Positions 52,050 to 59,908 of a stretch of 64,000 nucleotides of DNA are shown piece by piece. The translations under genes were made by a program, and so were the position numbers. The stretch is from Anaerolineae bacterium (GTDB taxonomy: Bacteria; Chloroflexota; Anaerolineae; Caldilineales; Caldilineaceae): NCBI GenBank assembly GCA_030432295.1, contig JAUIHI010000001.1:124001-188000 (forward strand). The letters are read 5' to 3'. The notes under the pieces were generated by a model that had not been told where the DNA came from, ran no database searches, and saw only the letters and a program-made list of their open reading frames with translations. Numbering within the stretch: position 1 is the stretch's first letter; the number at the start of each line of letters is the position of its first letter.

Positions 52050-52106
52050 GCTACCCGCTTGGTTTCGATACGGCTGGAAACAGCCCCAGCCTACTCAACC
52101 GGCGCT
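52050..52106. repeat. Single arm of the GGTTTCGATACG/CTCAACC repeat
   Basis: CTACCCGCTTGGTTTCGATA, then CGGCTGGAAACAGCC, then CTACTCAACCGGCGCT matches the complement of the left half at 47946-48003. The inner GGCTG-GAAA-CAGCC is a small hairpin. It lies between the PHP stop and the alr start. Confidence 0.75.
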
Positions 52107-52136
52107 AGACTTGTGTGGTTACTGGAGATATTAAAA

Positions 52137-53324
52137 TTGACGGAAATTGAGCCGCCAACGCCCAATCCCCAATCCCCAATATCCAATCCTCACCCCCCCC
52201 GCTCCACCTGGCTGGAAATCGATACTGACGCGCTGGCGGGCAACGTGCGGGCGCTGCGGGCGATTGTTGGCTCGGATCGCCAACTTTTCGCGGTGGTCAA
52301 AGCCAACGCCTACGGCCACGGCGCGGAGATTGTCGGCCCGGCAGCCCTGGCCGCGGGCGCGGATCGGCTGGCCGTGGCGACTCTGGGCGAAGCGGCCGTT
52401 CTGCGCCAGGTGGGTGTCACCGCGCCAATTCTGCTCCTGGGATACACGCCGGGCTATCTGGGTGAGGAACTGTTGGGCTGGCAACTGGCCGCTACTCTCT
52501 GCGACATCGAGACTGCCCGCCAGTGGTCGGCGGTGGCTGTTGCGGCGGGCAAACGGATTCCGGTCCACGTGAAGGTGGACACGGGGATGCACCGGCTCGG
52601 TCTGGCGTCTACGAATGTGCCGGGCTTTTTCTTCCAGTTGGCCGAATTGCCCGGCCTGTTTGTCGAAGGCATCTATACCCATTTCAGCACCGCCGACGAA
52701 GCCGACCAGCGCTATGCCCAGCGCCAGTTGAAAACTTTTACGGATCTGCTGGCAGTCCTTTCGTTGCAGGGACAACGCCCGCCTTTGGCCCACGCGGCCA
52801 ACTCCGCGGCCATCCTCAGCCTGCCCGAAAGTCATCTGGACGCTGTGCGCTCTGGTATCTCCCTCTACGGGTTGCATCCCAGCCCGGAGGTTCCGTTGCC
52901 CGACGCATTTCGGCCTGTGTTGAGTTGGAAGGCACGAATTGCCCAGGTCAAAATGCTGGAGCGGGGCGAGCCGGTTTCCTACGGCAATACTTGGCGCTCC
53001 CCTCGGCTTTCGACTGTGGCGATTCTGCCTGTGGGCTATGCGGATGGTTTTCCCCGTGCCCCCCGTACCTGGCAGAGTGTGCTGATCAACGGCCAGTCCG
53101 CGCCGATTGTGGGTAGGGTCTGTATGGATATGACCGTTGTGGATGTAACAGCCATCTGCGAAGCGGGGGAAATTGTCCGGGCAGGGGATGAGGTCGTGCT
53201 GATTGGTCGCCAGGGCGCCGCGGCGATCTCCGCGGAAGAAGTGGCCCGACGCACAGAGACGATCAACTACGAAGTGACCAGCCGACTGATGGCTCGGCTG
53301 CCCAGAATCGTCGTATCATCGTAG
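52137..53324 (+). CDS. alr: Alanine racemase
   Basis: A 395-residue PLP enzyme making D-alanine for peptidoglycan. The PLP lysine lies in FAVVKANAYGHG, the catalytic Tyr appears in the C-terminal domain in PVGYADGFPR or nearby, and GRVCMDMTVVDV is a family motif. TTG 52137 is taken as start because GGAG lies 9 bases upstream. The first 23 residues (PTPNPQSPISNPHPPR) are unlike other racemases and are encoded by repeat-family sequence. The stop lies inside the next palindrome. Confidence 0.9.
   Translation: MTEIEPPTPNPQSPISNPHPPRSTWLEIDTDALAGNVRALRAIVGSDRQLFAVVKANAYGHGAEIVGPAALAAGADRLAVATLGEAAVLRQVGVTAPILLLGYTPGYLGEELLGWQLAATLCDIETARQWSAVAVAAGKRIPVHVKVDTGMHRLGLASTNVPGFFFQLAELPGLFVEGIYTHFSTADEADQRYAQRQLKTFTDLLAVLSLQGQRPPLAHAANSAAILSLPESHLDAVRSGISLYGLHPSPEVPLPDAFRPVLSWKARIAQVKMLERGEPVSYGNTWRSPRLSTVAILPVGYADGFPRAPRTWQSVLINGQSAPIVGRVCMDMTVVDVTAICEAGEIVRAGDEVVLIGRQGAAAISAEEVARRTETINYEVTSRLMARLPRIVVSS
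52160..52190. repeat. TTGGGGATTGG-family arm within the alr N-terminus
   Basis: CCCAATCCCCAATCCCCAAT followed by ATCCAATCC is the right arm of the hairpin family at 12857-12938 and 26447-26517. Here it is translated as a Pro/Asn-rich N-terminal extension of alanine racemase, provided the TTG start is right. Confidence 0.65.
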
Positions 53325-53378
53325 GGGCGCTGCTTGCTGCACCCGTTATGCGCCGGGCGCAGCAAGCAGCGCCCCTAC
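53321..53378. terminator. 20-bp-arm palindrome at the alr stop
   Basis: Perfect 20-base arms lie at 53321-53340 (GTAGGGGCGCTGCTTGCTGC) and 53359-53378. They include the TAG stop codon of alr. The loop is 18 bases. Confidence 0.8.
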
Positions 53379-53397
53379 GACAACAGTCGGAGGTAGA

Positions 53398-54066
53398 ATG
53401 GATAGTCGAGCAGAAAAGGCCGAAGCCGTCTACACCCGCTTGAACGGGGCCTACGGCATTCCCGATTGGCGGCCCCAATTCGAGCCGGTGGACGAGCTGA
53501 TCCTGACGATCCTCAGCGCCAACACCAATGACCGCAACAGCCTGCGGGCTTTCGAGACCCTCAAAGCGCGCTTTGGCGGGGATTGGGACGCGGTACGCAG
53601 CGCGCCGCTGGAGGAGATCAAAGAGGCGATTCGGGTGGCGGGGATGTACAACCAGAAGGCCCCACGCATTGTGGAGAGTCTGGAAAAGCTGCACCGGGAG
53701 GTGGGCGCATACAGCCTGGACCACCTGGCGGAGATGCCGGTGGACGCGGCTCTGGACTATCTGCAAAGTTTTCCGGGTGTGGGCCACAAGACGGCCAGTA
53801 TCGTTCTGCTCTTCTGCTTTCGCAAGGCCACTTTCCCTGTGGATACCCACGTCCAGCGTCAGAGCCAGCGCTTGGGGATCAGCCGGGCCAAAGCAGCGCC
53901 GTTGGAAGTCAAAAAGGACTGGGAGAGTCTGTTGCCCGATGCAGACTTCTACAGCCTGCATCTGAATCTCATCCGTCACGGGCGGGAGGTCTGCGATGCC
54001 CGCTCGCCCCGCTGCGACGAGTGCGTGTTGCGGTCCCTGTGCGAATATCCACAATCTCAAGAATGA
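53398..54066 (+). CDS. nth: Endonuclease III
   Basis: A 222-residue HhH-GPD base-excision glycosylase/AP lyase. The hairpin-helix-hairpin FPGVGHKTASIVLLFCF carries the catalytic Lys, PVDTHVQR the catalytic Asp, and the [4Fe-4S] cluster loop is Cys-x6-Cys-x2-Cys-x5-Cys near the C-terminus (CDARSPRCDECVLRSLC). It removes oxidised pyrimidines. A CGGAGGTAGA ribosome-binding site lies within 10 bases of the ATG. Confidence 0.94.
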   Translation: MDSRAEKAEAVYTRLNGAYGIPDWRPQFEPVDELILTILSANTNDRNSLRAFETLKARFGGDWDAVRSAPLEEIKEAIRVAGMYNQKAPRIVESLEKLHREVGAYSLDHLAEMPVDAALDYLQSFPGVGHKTASIVLLFCFRKATFPVDTHVQRQSQRLGISRAKAAPLEVKKDWESLLPDADFYSLHLNLIRHGREVCDARSPRCDECVLRSLCEYPQSQE

Positions 54067-54068
54067 AC

Positions 54069-54137
54069 TTGTATACACGGATGGGAAGGAACACGGATTT
54101 TTAACCGATCCGTGTTCCTTCCCATCCGTGTATACAA
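54069..54137. terminator. 30-bp-arm hairpin after nth, ACACGGA family
   Basis: Arms 54069-54098 and 54108-54137 are exactly complementary over 30 bases around a 9-base loop. Within each arm ACACGGAT-type units repeat about every 13 bases. Near-identical core to 45384-45453. Confidence 0.85.
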
Positions 54138-54167
54138 ATCAAGGCTGGCCAGATTCACGGCCAACGC

Positions 54168-54202
54168 AAAAAGGCTGCTACACATTGTGCAGCAGCCTTT
54201 TA
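54168..54202 (-). terminator. Terminator of rpsT
   Basis: AAAAAGGCTGCT and AGCAGCCTTTTA form a GC-rich stem around a short loop with A/T runs on both flanks, 24 bases after the rpsT stop. Confidence 0.8.
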
Positions 54203-54225
54203 TACAAATCCAGACGGCAACGGCT

Positions 54226-54495
54226 CTATTCCGCCGCGGCCATTTTGTGAAGCTGGGCCATCAGGCGGCTCTTGCGGCGAGCGGCGTTGTTGGCATGAAT
54301 GGTGCCTTTGGCCGCAGCCTTGTCCAATGCCTGAATCGCTTTGAGCACAGACTCCTCGGATTCGGGATTGGCGGTATCGATGGCGGTGCGGGCCTTCTTG
54401 ACAGCCGTGCGGGCCGCAGTCCGGTAAACACGATTTTGAACCCGGCGCTTTTCGCTCTGGCGGACACGCTTTTCGGCAGATTTAATATTCGGCAT
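54226..54495 (-). CDS. rpsT: 30S ribosomal protein S20
   Basis: An 89-residue, highly basic helical protein starting MPNIKSAEKRVRQSEKRR and with a conserved GTIHANNAARRKSRL near the C-terminus. It binds 16S rRNA early in 30S assembly. It has its own promoter and terminator, so it is a single-gene unit, as often in bacteria. Confidence 0.96.
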   Translation of the reverse strand: MPNIKSAEKRVRQSEKRRVQNRVYRTAARTAVKKARTAIDTANPESEESVLKAIQALDKAAAKGTIHANNAARRKSRLMAQLHKMAAAE

Positions 54496-54591
54496 TGCTG
54501 TTCTGTCCTTCTGTTCCTGTCGATGCCGCCGGGCTGGTCGAGTAAAGACGCCACAAAACGGCAGGTTGGCTTATGCTAGTCACAAGTGAAT

Positions 54592-54620
54592 AGTATAGCA
54601 AAGTGGACGTATATTGTCCA
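54592..54620 (-). promoter_or_regulatory. Promoter of rpsT
   Basis: On the - strand TGGACA (54615-54620) and TATACT (54592-54597) are 17 bases apart. The start would be near 54585, giving a leader of about 90 bases. Confidence 0.65.
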
Positions 54621-54643
54621 ATGCGGAGCGGGCGAAAATATTA

Positions 54644-55279
54644 TCAATGGCGTTTACGGCGCAGTTCGGTCTGAATCACCTCGTTCATCGCCTCTTCCAG
54701 ATAGGGATAGGCCAGCCAGACCGACGCACCGCCAAAGAGCGCGCCGGTGGCAGTGCGCAGCCACCAGGTGCTCATGCGCAGCCCAAAGAGTTGGGTGAAG
54801 CCGTCCAGCGCAATGGGGATGAGAAAGAGCAGGTAGACTTTGACGCTGGGGGCGCGTGCCCGTCGGCGCACCAGCCCGAAGAACAGACCACCCAGCAGCA
54901 CAGTCCCATAGATGGCGATGTCACGCTGGCAGAGGGCCGTTTTATAGCCGACAGTCGGATTGCCGGTAAAGACCCGCCGCTCAAAGAGGTTGCCGCCCGG
55001 TTGCACGCCGTTGGCTTCCAGCGTACGCAGGCTGTAGAGGGGTTCCTCGCCGAAGAGAAAGTAGCTGCGTTCGGGCAGTTGGTGGCAGGCGAAGGAGTAG
55101 AGAGAGTAGACGACACGGGCTGGGCGCTCGTAGCCCGCGTTGACCAGCACCGGTGCGGTCAGGGGCAAAAAGAGATAGACACCCACGGCCAGATTGATCA
55201 GCAGCAGCCAGTGGCGGGCAATGCCCATCACAATGCCATCGGCCACGCGAGCAACCGCGGAAGAGGTCTGGGTGGTCAT
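54644..55279 (-). CDS. DUF2085 membrane protein
   Basis: A 211-residue protein with about five membrane segments. FACHQLPERSYFLFG and ALCQRDIAIYGTVLLGGL contain the conserved Cys-His and Cys of DUF2085, which may bind a metal or cofactor. Function unknown. It follows the glutaredoxin-like, TlpA and CcdA genes on the same strand, three bases after the first, so a role in redox or cytochrome maturation is possible. Confidence 0.85.
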   Translation of the reverse strand: MTTQTSSAVARVADGIVMGIARHWLLLINLAVGVYLFLPLTAPVLVNAGYERPARVVYSLYSFACHQLPERSYFLFGEEPLYSLRTLEANGVQPGGNLFERRVFTGNPTVGYKTALCQRDIAIYGTVLLGGLFFGLVRRRARAPSVKVYLLFLIPIALDGFTQLFGLRMSTWWLRTATGALFGGASVWLAYPYLEEAMNEVIQTELRRKRH

Positions 55280-55282
55280 CGG

Positions 55283-55576
55283 TCAGGAACTCAGAGCGGA
55301 TAGAGCAACCGCGCCCGCGCCCGCTGCCACTTCTCGAATCCGGGCGCGCAGTTGGCGTTGGCTGGTGGGGGAGGTCAGCCGGAACGGCTCGTCACTGTCG
55401 GCGGTTTCGATATCGACGACTGGAAACTGGCCCGCTAGTTCGCTCCGCAGGGGATCGCCCGCGTGCAGGTGACGTTTCTCATAGGAAAAGCCCAGCTCAC
55501 TTTGCAGGTCGAGCAGTTCAAAGTGAAAAGCGTCGCATAGGCCACAATCGTCTTTGGAGTAGAGGAAAACGCGCAT
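55283..55576 (-). CDS. Glutaredoxin-like thiol protein (DUF836)
   Basis: A 97-residue thioredoxin-fold protein with redox motif CGLC in YSKDDCGLCDAFHFELLD and the cis-Pro region in GQFPVVDIET. No signal peptide, so it is cytoplasmic. The start at 55576 follows AGAAGG. It lies 10 bases after tlpA. It may pass reducing power towards the CcdA/TlpA pathway. Confidence 0.82.
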   Translation of the reverse strand: MRVFLYSKDDCGLCDAFHFELLDLQSELGFSYEKRHLHAGDPLRSELAGQFPVVDIETADSDEPFRLTSPTSQRQLRARIREVAAGAGAVALSALSS

Positions 55577-55586
55577 AGAAAACCTT

Positions 55587-56183
55587 CTAATTCGCCTGAA
55601 TCTGTGACACAAATTGGCCCAACTGGTCCCCGGTGAGCAGGCCAGCCCAGCGGGCACGGATGACCCCTTCGGCGTCGATGAAAAGGGTGGTGGGCATCGA
55701 GCGCACCCCGTAGAGTGTACGCACTGCGCCGGATTCGTCCACCAGCACGGGCATCCCCATCCCAAATTCTTCGGCAAAGGGGCGGATGGCCTCCAGCGTC
55801 TCCTGGGTGTTGACTTCCAGCACCACTACACCCGGATCGCTGCTGTGCAGGGCCACAAATTCGGGCATCTCCGCCCGGCAGGGACCGCACCAGGTGGCCC
55901 AAAAATTGAGGACGACCGGCTTGCCCCGCAGACTCGCCAGGTCTGCGCCCCGGCCATCGGCCCAGACAAAGGCGAAGTTAGGGGCTGGCTGTCCGATTTC
56001 CGCCGGGTCGGTGGTGTTCTTCGCCACCTGTGCCACAGGGAAACCAGCGCCCAGGCCAACTGGAAAATCGGCCTGGGCAATCGCAGCGAATGGGGCTGGC
56101 GAGTCTGCCTGGCTGCCAGTGCAGGCGGCCAAGACCAGAAATGCGACGAGCAAAGGAAGAAAAATCCCCAGGCGTTTCATCAC
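55587..56183 (-). CDS. TlpA/ResA-like thioredoxin lipoprotein
   Basis: A 198-residue exported protein. The lipobox is LVLAAC (Cys near residue 21), followed by a linker and a thioredoxin domain with WCGPC in LNFWATWCGPCRAEMPEF and cis-Pro in VRSMPTTLFID. ResA-type proteins reduce the CXXCH cysteines of apocytochromes c outside the membrane, using electrons from CcdA. It stands directly after ccdA and in line with ccmABCD. Confidence 0.92.
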   Translation of the reverse strand: MMKRLGIFLPLLVAFLVLAACTGSQADSPAPFAAIAQADFPVGLGAGFPVAQVAKNTTDPAEIGQPAPNFAFVWADGRGADLASLRGKPVVLNFWATWCGPCRAEMPEFVALHSSDPGVVVLEVNTQETLEAIRPFAEEFGMGMPVLVDESGAVRTLYGVRSMPTTLFIDAEGVIRARWAGLLTGDQLGQFVSQIQAN

Positions 56184-56273
56184 TCCATCCTGAAAAGAGG
56201 ACGCTGATGGCGCTGAAAAGGTCGGTGTAAATCTGTACTTTCCGCGTGAATCAGCACCCTCTTTTGACTGCTG

Positions 56274-57179
56274 CTAGGCACGACTGTCGGCAAGCGAAGC
56301 GCCGCTGAGATAGCCGATATAGGCGGGAATCAGGGGCAGCACACAGGGGCTGATAAAGCTGATCACCCCGGCCAGAAAGGCCAGAGGCGCAGCACCCAGC
56401 ACGCCGGATGAGAAAGCTGCACTGACGCCAAAGGTGGCGGCAATCCAATCTTCGATGTCGAAGACCAATTCGTTCAGAAAGCCGAATTGGGTGGTCAGGG
56501 CAGCCAGCTGGTCGCTCCACAGGAGCCAGGCCACGTAGAGCAGAAAGATGCCGCTGACGATACTGACGATATTGGCGTGACGATTCAGCCGCCGCAGGAA
56601 GGCAGTGGCTTGGCTGAAGGCCGCGCCGGTGATCAAAAAGGGAATCCCCAGCCCCAGGCTGTAGATGGCGAGGAGGGCTGCCCCCTGGCCGACGGTGGCG
56701 CTGTCGCTGGCCAGGAAGAGGATGCTGGCCAGAATCGGCCCCACACAGGGAACCCAGCCAGCGCTGAAGCTGACGCCCATCAGCGCGCTGCTCAGATAAC
56801 CCCAGCCCCGTTTGACCGAATGCATCTCAGCCACCCGCCGCTCTGTGTACATCAGCCCGTTGAGAAAGCTGAGGATGTCGACCAGCGCGATCATCGCCGG
56901 GTTGCCCGCCAGATTCGGGGTGGCGCGGATTGCGTTGATAAGTCGCTGAACCAAACCCAGCGTCACCAGCCCGAAGACGAGCAACATCACAGCGCCGACT
57001 TTTTGCACAGTGCCCAGATAGGCGTTCAGGCTCTGTCCCAACAGACCGGCAGCCGAGCCGAGAAGGGTGAAGACGATGCCGAAACCCAGCACAAACGAGA
57101 CTGCGTGCAGAAAGGTCGTCGAACGGGCTACACTTTTGGGTTTGGTGGTGGCTGGATTGGGGATGGCTGTCTGTGTCAT
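56274..57179 (-). CDS. ccdA: CcdA/DsbD-family thiol-electron transporter, apparently circularly permuted
   Basis: A 301-residue membrane protein that should pass electrons from cytoplasmic thioredoxin to TlpA. The two redox cysteines are present: Cys145 in GWVPCVGPIL and Cys279 in SFISPCVLPLIPAYIGYLSG. In ordinary CcdA the SPCVLPL helix comes first and the PCVGPIL helix later. Here the order is reversed: the protein starts at HAVSFVLGFGIVF, which normally follows the first helix, and ends with SPCVLPL-helix plus ASLADSRA. With six helices, moving the first to the end keeps every helix orientation. Confidence 0.85.
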   Translation of the reverse strand: MTQTAIPNPATTKPKSVARSTTFLHAVSFVLGFGIVFTLLGSAAGLLGQSLNAYLGTVQKVGAVMLLVFGLVTLGLVQRLINAIRATPNLAGNPAMIALVDILSFLNGLMYTERRVAEMHSVKRGWGYLSSALMGVSFSAGWVPCVGPILASILFLASDSATVGQGAALLAIYSLGLGIPFLITGAAFSQATAFLRRLNRHANIVSIVSGIFLLYVAWLLWSDQLAALTTQFGFLNELVFDIEDWIAATFGVSAAFSSGVLGAAPLAFLAGVISFISPCVLPLIPAYIGYLSGASLADSRA

Positions 57180-57303
57180 TGAACGATCCTTTTGGCCCTT
57201 GCGGGGCGCTCTGTTTTATAGTCGGTGCTGCTTCTCGTCCATCAATTTCACAGACAGTTTACAGCCAACTGGGCTGGCGAGAAGTAAACACCCCTACCAA
57301 AAA

Positions 57304-57373
57304 AGTGAGCAGTAACCAATACTCAGTAAAAGAGGGTGCGTCACTGGTAACTGATTACTGCCCATTGCTCACT
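57304..57373. repeat. Inverted repeat between ccmD and ccdA
   Basis: AGTGAGCAGTAACCAATACT on the left pairs with GGTAACTGATTACTGCCCAT and TGCTCACT on the right, with bulges. It is similar in units to 27491-27582. Confidence 0.6.
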
Positions 57374-57377
57374 GCTT

Positions 57378-57521
57378 TTATTTTTTGCGTTTTGCAGCCT
57401 GAAGCTGTTCTTCCAGCATCTCCACATCTTTCTCCAGGGCACGCTGGCGCACCAGCATATAGACCACAAATGCCCCCACAGTCAGCCATAAAATGATGAG
57501 CGCCGCCGCCAAATAGGTCAT
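57378..57521 (-). CDS. ccmD: CcmD-like small haem-exporter subunit
   Basis: A 47-residue frame starting MTYLAAALIILWLTVGAFVV, one membrane helix followed by a charged coiled-coil tail (ALEKDVEMLEEQLQ) and a poly-Lys end. This is the layout of CcmD, which stabilises the CcmABC complex and releases haem-loaded CcmE. Its ATG overlaps the ccmC stop by four bases (ATGA). The CcmD family is poorly conserved, so position and topology carry the call. Confidence 0.85.
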   Translation of the reverse strand: MTYLAAALIILWLTVGAFVVYMLVRQRALEKDVEMLEEQLQAAKRKK

Positions 57522-58267
57522 TGGTAGAGTTCCTCTCGCAGGTCTTCGATACGGGATTCCAGGTTCAGTTGCCGCCAGCGGTGGAAGAAGAGAGCCAGGA
57601 AGAGAATGATAAAGCAGGTGATTGTGATGCCGAGTGTCTGGCCCATCGTCGCGCCGACGCCGCCGACTATGTCCCCGCCTTGGGCTTCTGCGTTGGCTCC
57701 ATCAAAGACGACCGGATGGATGGAACGGAAAATGCGGGCGCTGTAATAGGTGAAGGGCACGCTGATAAAGGCAAAGAGGGCGTAGATGGAGGCAAAACGG
57801 GCACGGGTGTGGCGGTTGTCCATCCCGTTGCGGAAGAGCATATAGGCCAGGTAGATCAGAATTGTGATGGTGGCTGTGGTCAGGCGGGGGTCCCAGGTCC
57901 AATAGGTGTTCCAGGTCGGTTTGGCCCAGATGGCACCTGTGGTCATAATGCCAAAACCGAAGATTGTGCCCACCTCCACACCGGCCTGGGCAATGCGATC
58001 CCAGACCAGAGAGCGGCGCACCAGATAGCCAATGCTGCCAATCACAGAGATCAGAAAACCGATGGTGGCGGTGATGTTACAGCCCATGTGGAAATAAAAA
58101 ATCCGTTGGGCGATCTGTTCATCACCGGCCAGATTAGCAGCCTCTTTGGCATAGAGCAATCCGGCCCACACAGCCACAATCATCGCCAGCCCGGCCAGCA
58201 CATCCAGTGTCAGCAGAGGCATATACCAGGGGTCAGCCTTGCGTCGCAGCGAAGTTGTTGTCATCAT
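57518..58267 (-). CDS. ccmC: Haem exporter subunit CcmC
   Basis: A 249-residue protein with six membrane helices. The tryptophan-rich WNTYWTWDPRL segment is the haem-handling WWD motif. His residues flank it in QRIFYFHMG and RSIHPVVF, expected as external haem ligands. CcmC presents haem to CcmE. The protein begins with two possible Met codons. Order ccmA-ccmB-ccmC-ccmD matches the standard operon; ccmE, ccmF and ccmH are not in the window. Confidence 0.93.
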   Translation of the reverse strand: MMTTTSLRRKADPWYMPLLTLDVLAGLAMIVAVWAGLLYAKEAANLAGDEQIAQRIFYFHMGCNITATIGFLISVIGSIGYLVRRSLVWDRIAQAGVEVGTIFGFGIMTTGAIWAKPTWNTYWTWDPRLTTATITILIYLAYMLFRNGMDNRHTRARFASIYALFAFISVPFTYYSARIFRSIHPVVFDGANAEAQGGDIVGGVGATMGQTLGITITCFIILFLALFFHRWRQLNLESRIEDLREELYQ

Positions 58268-58319
58268 TTCTCCTTTGGTAAACGCTAAGAAATAGAGGCA
58301 GCAGGTTTTTGACGGTTGC

Positions 58320-59060
58320 TCAGATTCCGTCCCAGATTAAGTCGACAATCCAATAGGCAGCCACAAAGAAGATTACATCAAAAACAGCCAGAATCACCAA
58401 CCAGGAGGTCAGACCGCTCACTGGCCTGCCGTCCAGTATCCCCGCGGTCAGGCTGACCCCGGCCATAAAGACGGGAACCATCACCGGCAGGAGCAGCACA
58501 GGCAACATCGACTCCCTGGCCCGGGTGTTGGCGGTCAGCGCCGCAAAAAAGGTCCCGACTTCGGCGTAGCCAAGCGTTCCGAGAAAGAGGCCAAGCAGAA
58601 TCACCGGGTGATAGAGATTCGTGTCGAACATCACCAGCAGCAGGGGCAGCATACAAAACTCCAGCAGAAAGAGATAGAGGAGATTGGATGCCAGTTTGCC
58701 AAAGTAGATGGCGCTGGGTTCCACAGGGGCCAGGAGCAGCCCCGGCAATGTTTCCCGATCGATCTCGGCCCCAAAGGAGCGATGCAACCCCAATATCCCG
58801 GCAAAGAGGACGATGACCCAGAGAATGCCCGGCACAACCATCGCGGATTTGGGAACCCGCAGATCGAAGGCCAGCCCGAAGATAATCACCGCCAGCAGGC
58901 CAAAGACAATCATTGTGGATGCCACTTCTTTGGCCCGCAATTCCGCCCGAATATCTTTGGCCGCCACAGCCCACACTTTGCGCAAAAAGGCTTTGGCTCC
59001 GCCGCCCGTCCGCATCTGGACCGGTCGGCCCAACAGCCCGCTCAGGGAATCACTGCTCAT
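58320..59060 (-). CDS. ccmB: Haem exporter subunit CcmB
   Basis: A 246-residue membrane protein with six hydrophobic segments and the CcmB pattern near the N-terminus (VAAKDIRAELRAKEV) and FGAEIDRETLPGLLLAPV in the first cytoplasmic loop. It pairs with CcmA as an ABC exporter. Its start overlaps the ccmA stop by four bases. Confidence 0.92.
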   Translation of the reverse strand: MSSDSLSGLLGRPVQMRTGGGAKAFLRKVWAVAAKDIRAELRAKEVASTMIVFGLLAVIIFGLAFDLRVPKSAMVVPGILWVIVLFAGILGLHRSFGAEIDRETLPGLLLAPVEPSAIYFGKLASNLLYLFLLEFCMLPLLLVMFDTNLYHPVILLGLFLGTLGYAEVGTFFAALTANTRARESMLPVLLLPVMVPVFMAGVSLTAGILDGRPVSGLTSWLVILAVFDVIFFVAAYWIVDLIWDGI

Positions 59061-59746
59061 CGCTGCCTCAATGCTTCTGCGCCGTCTTCAATCGAGCCGT
59101 CCGCCAGATAGAAAATTTTGTCTGCCCAGCGTTCGGCCCGATCCCAATTGTGGGTGGTGACCAGTACGGCCCGTCCGCCTTCGCGTAGTTGCGCGATCAG
59201 ATCGGTCAAGACCGCCACACTCTCCTGATCCAGCCCTGTGTCCGGCTCGTCCAGCAGCAACACCGGCGGGTCGTGGAGAATGGCCCGGCCAATCGCCAGC
59301 CGCTGGATCATCCCCCGGCTGTAGGTGCGCACAGGATCGTAGCGCCGATGCCAGAGGTCCATTGCGGTCAGCACAGCTTCGATGCGCGCTTCCGGCTCCA
59401 CCAGATCGTACATCTGGGCAAAGAAGTGGAGATTTTCCAGTCCGTTGAGGCTCTCGTAGACCAGTGGCCGGTGGCTGACCAGCCCCACATAGCGGCGGAT
59501 TTCGTGGCCTGCGTTGGTCAGCGGCACATTGCCCAGCCATACCTGACCCCGTTCCGGTGCGTCCAGCCCGGAGAGAATGCGTAACAAAGTTGTTTTGCCC
59601 GCGCCATTGGCTCCCAGCAAGGCGGCCACTTCCCCGGCTTTCACCTCCAGTGAGACAGAACGCAGCACTACTTTGCGTCCATAGCGCTGGGCCACCTTCT
59701 CCACCCGTACAATCGGTTCGCCTGTCGAACCATTCCCAGACGCCAT
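59057..59746 (-). CDS. ccmA: Haem exporter ATP-binding protein CcmA
   Basis: A 229-residue ABC ATPase. Walker A is GANGAGKTT, the signature region is TYSRGMIQRLAIGRA, and Walker B is VLLLDEPDTGLD. The TYSRGM form of the signature is usual for CcmA/ABC-2 type ATPases. ATG 59746 is taken because the ATPase domain begins 17 residues later; more upstream in-frame starts add no conserved sequence. A TATAAT at 59834-59839 on the - strand could be the promoter -10, but no -35 is convincing. The gap 59747-59908 has no other gene. Confidence 0.92.
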   Translation of the reverse strand: MASGNGSTGEPIVRVEKVAQRYGRKVVLRSVSLEVKAGEVAALLGANGAGKTTLLRILSGLDAPERGQVWLGNVPLTNAGHEIRRYVGLVSHRPLVYESLNGLENLHFFAQMYDLVEPEARIEAVLTAMDLWHRRYDPVRTYSRGMIQRLAIGRAILHDPPVLLLDEPDTGLDQESVAVLTDLIAQLREGGRAVLVTTHNWDRAERWADKIFYLADGSIEDGAEALRQR

Positions 59747-59908
59747 CGACACAACCTGACTTTGATAAGAACACGGATAAATGGGGATGTCACAGATGTG
59801 CAAGGACAAAGCCTGCGTGCATCCTTCTGCAAGATTATACTGTATGGAGGGATGTTTCGGGAAACGTGTGGAGGAAAATCGCAGGCGTGCTGCTTGCCCT
59901 GCCGCGCT

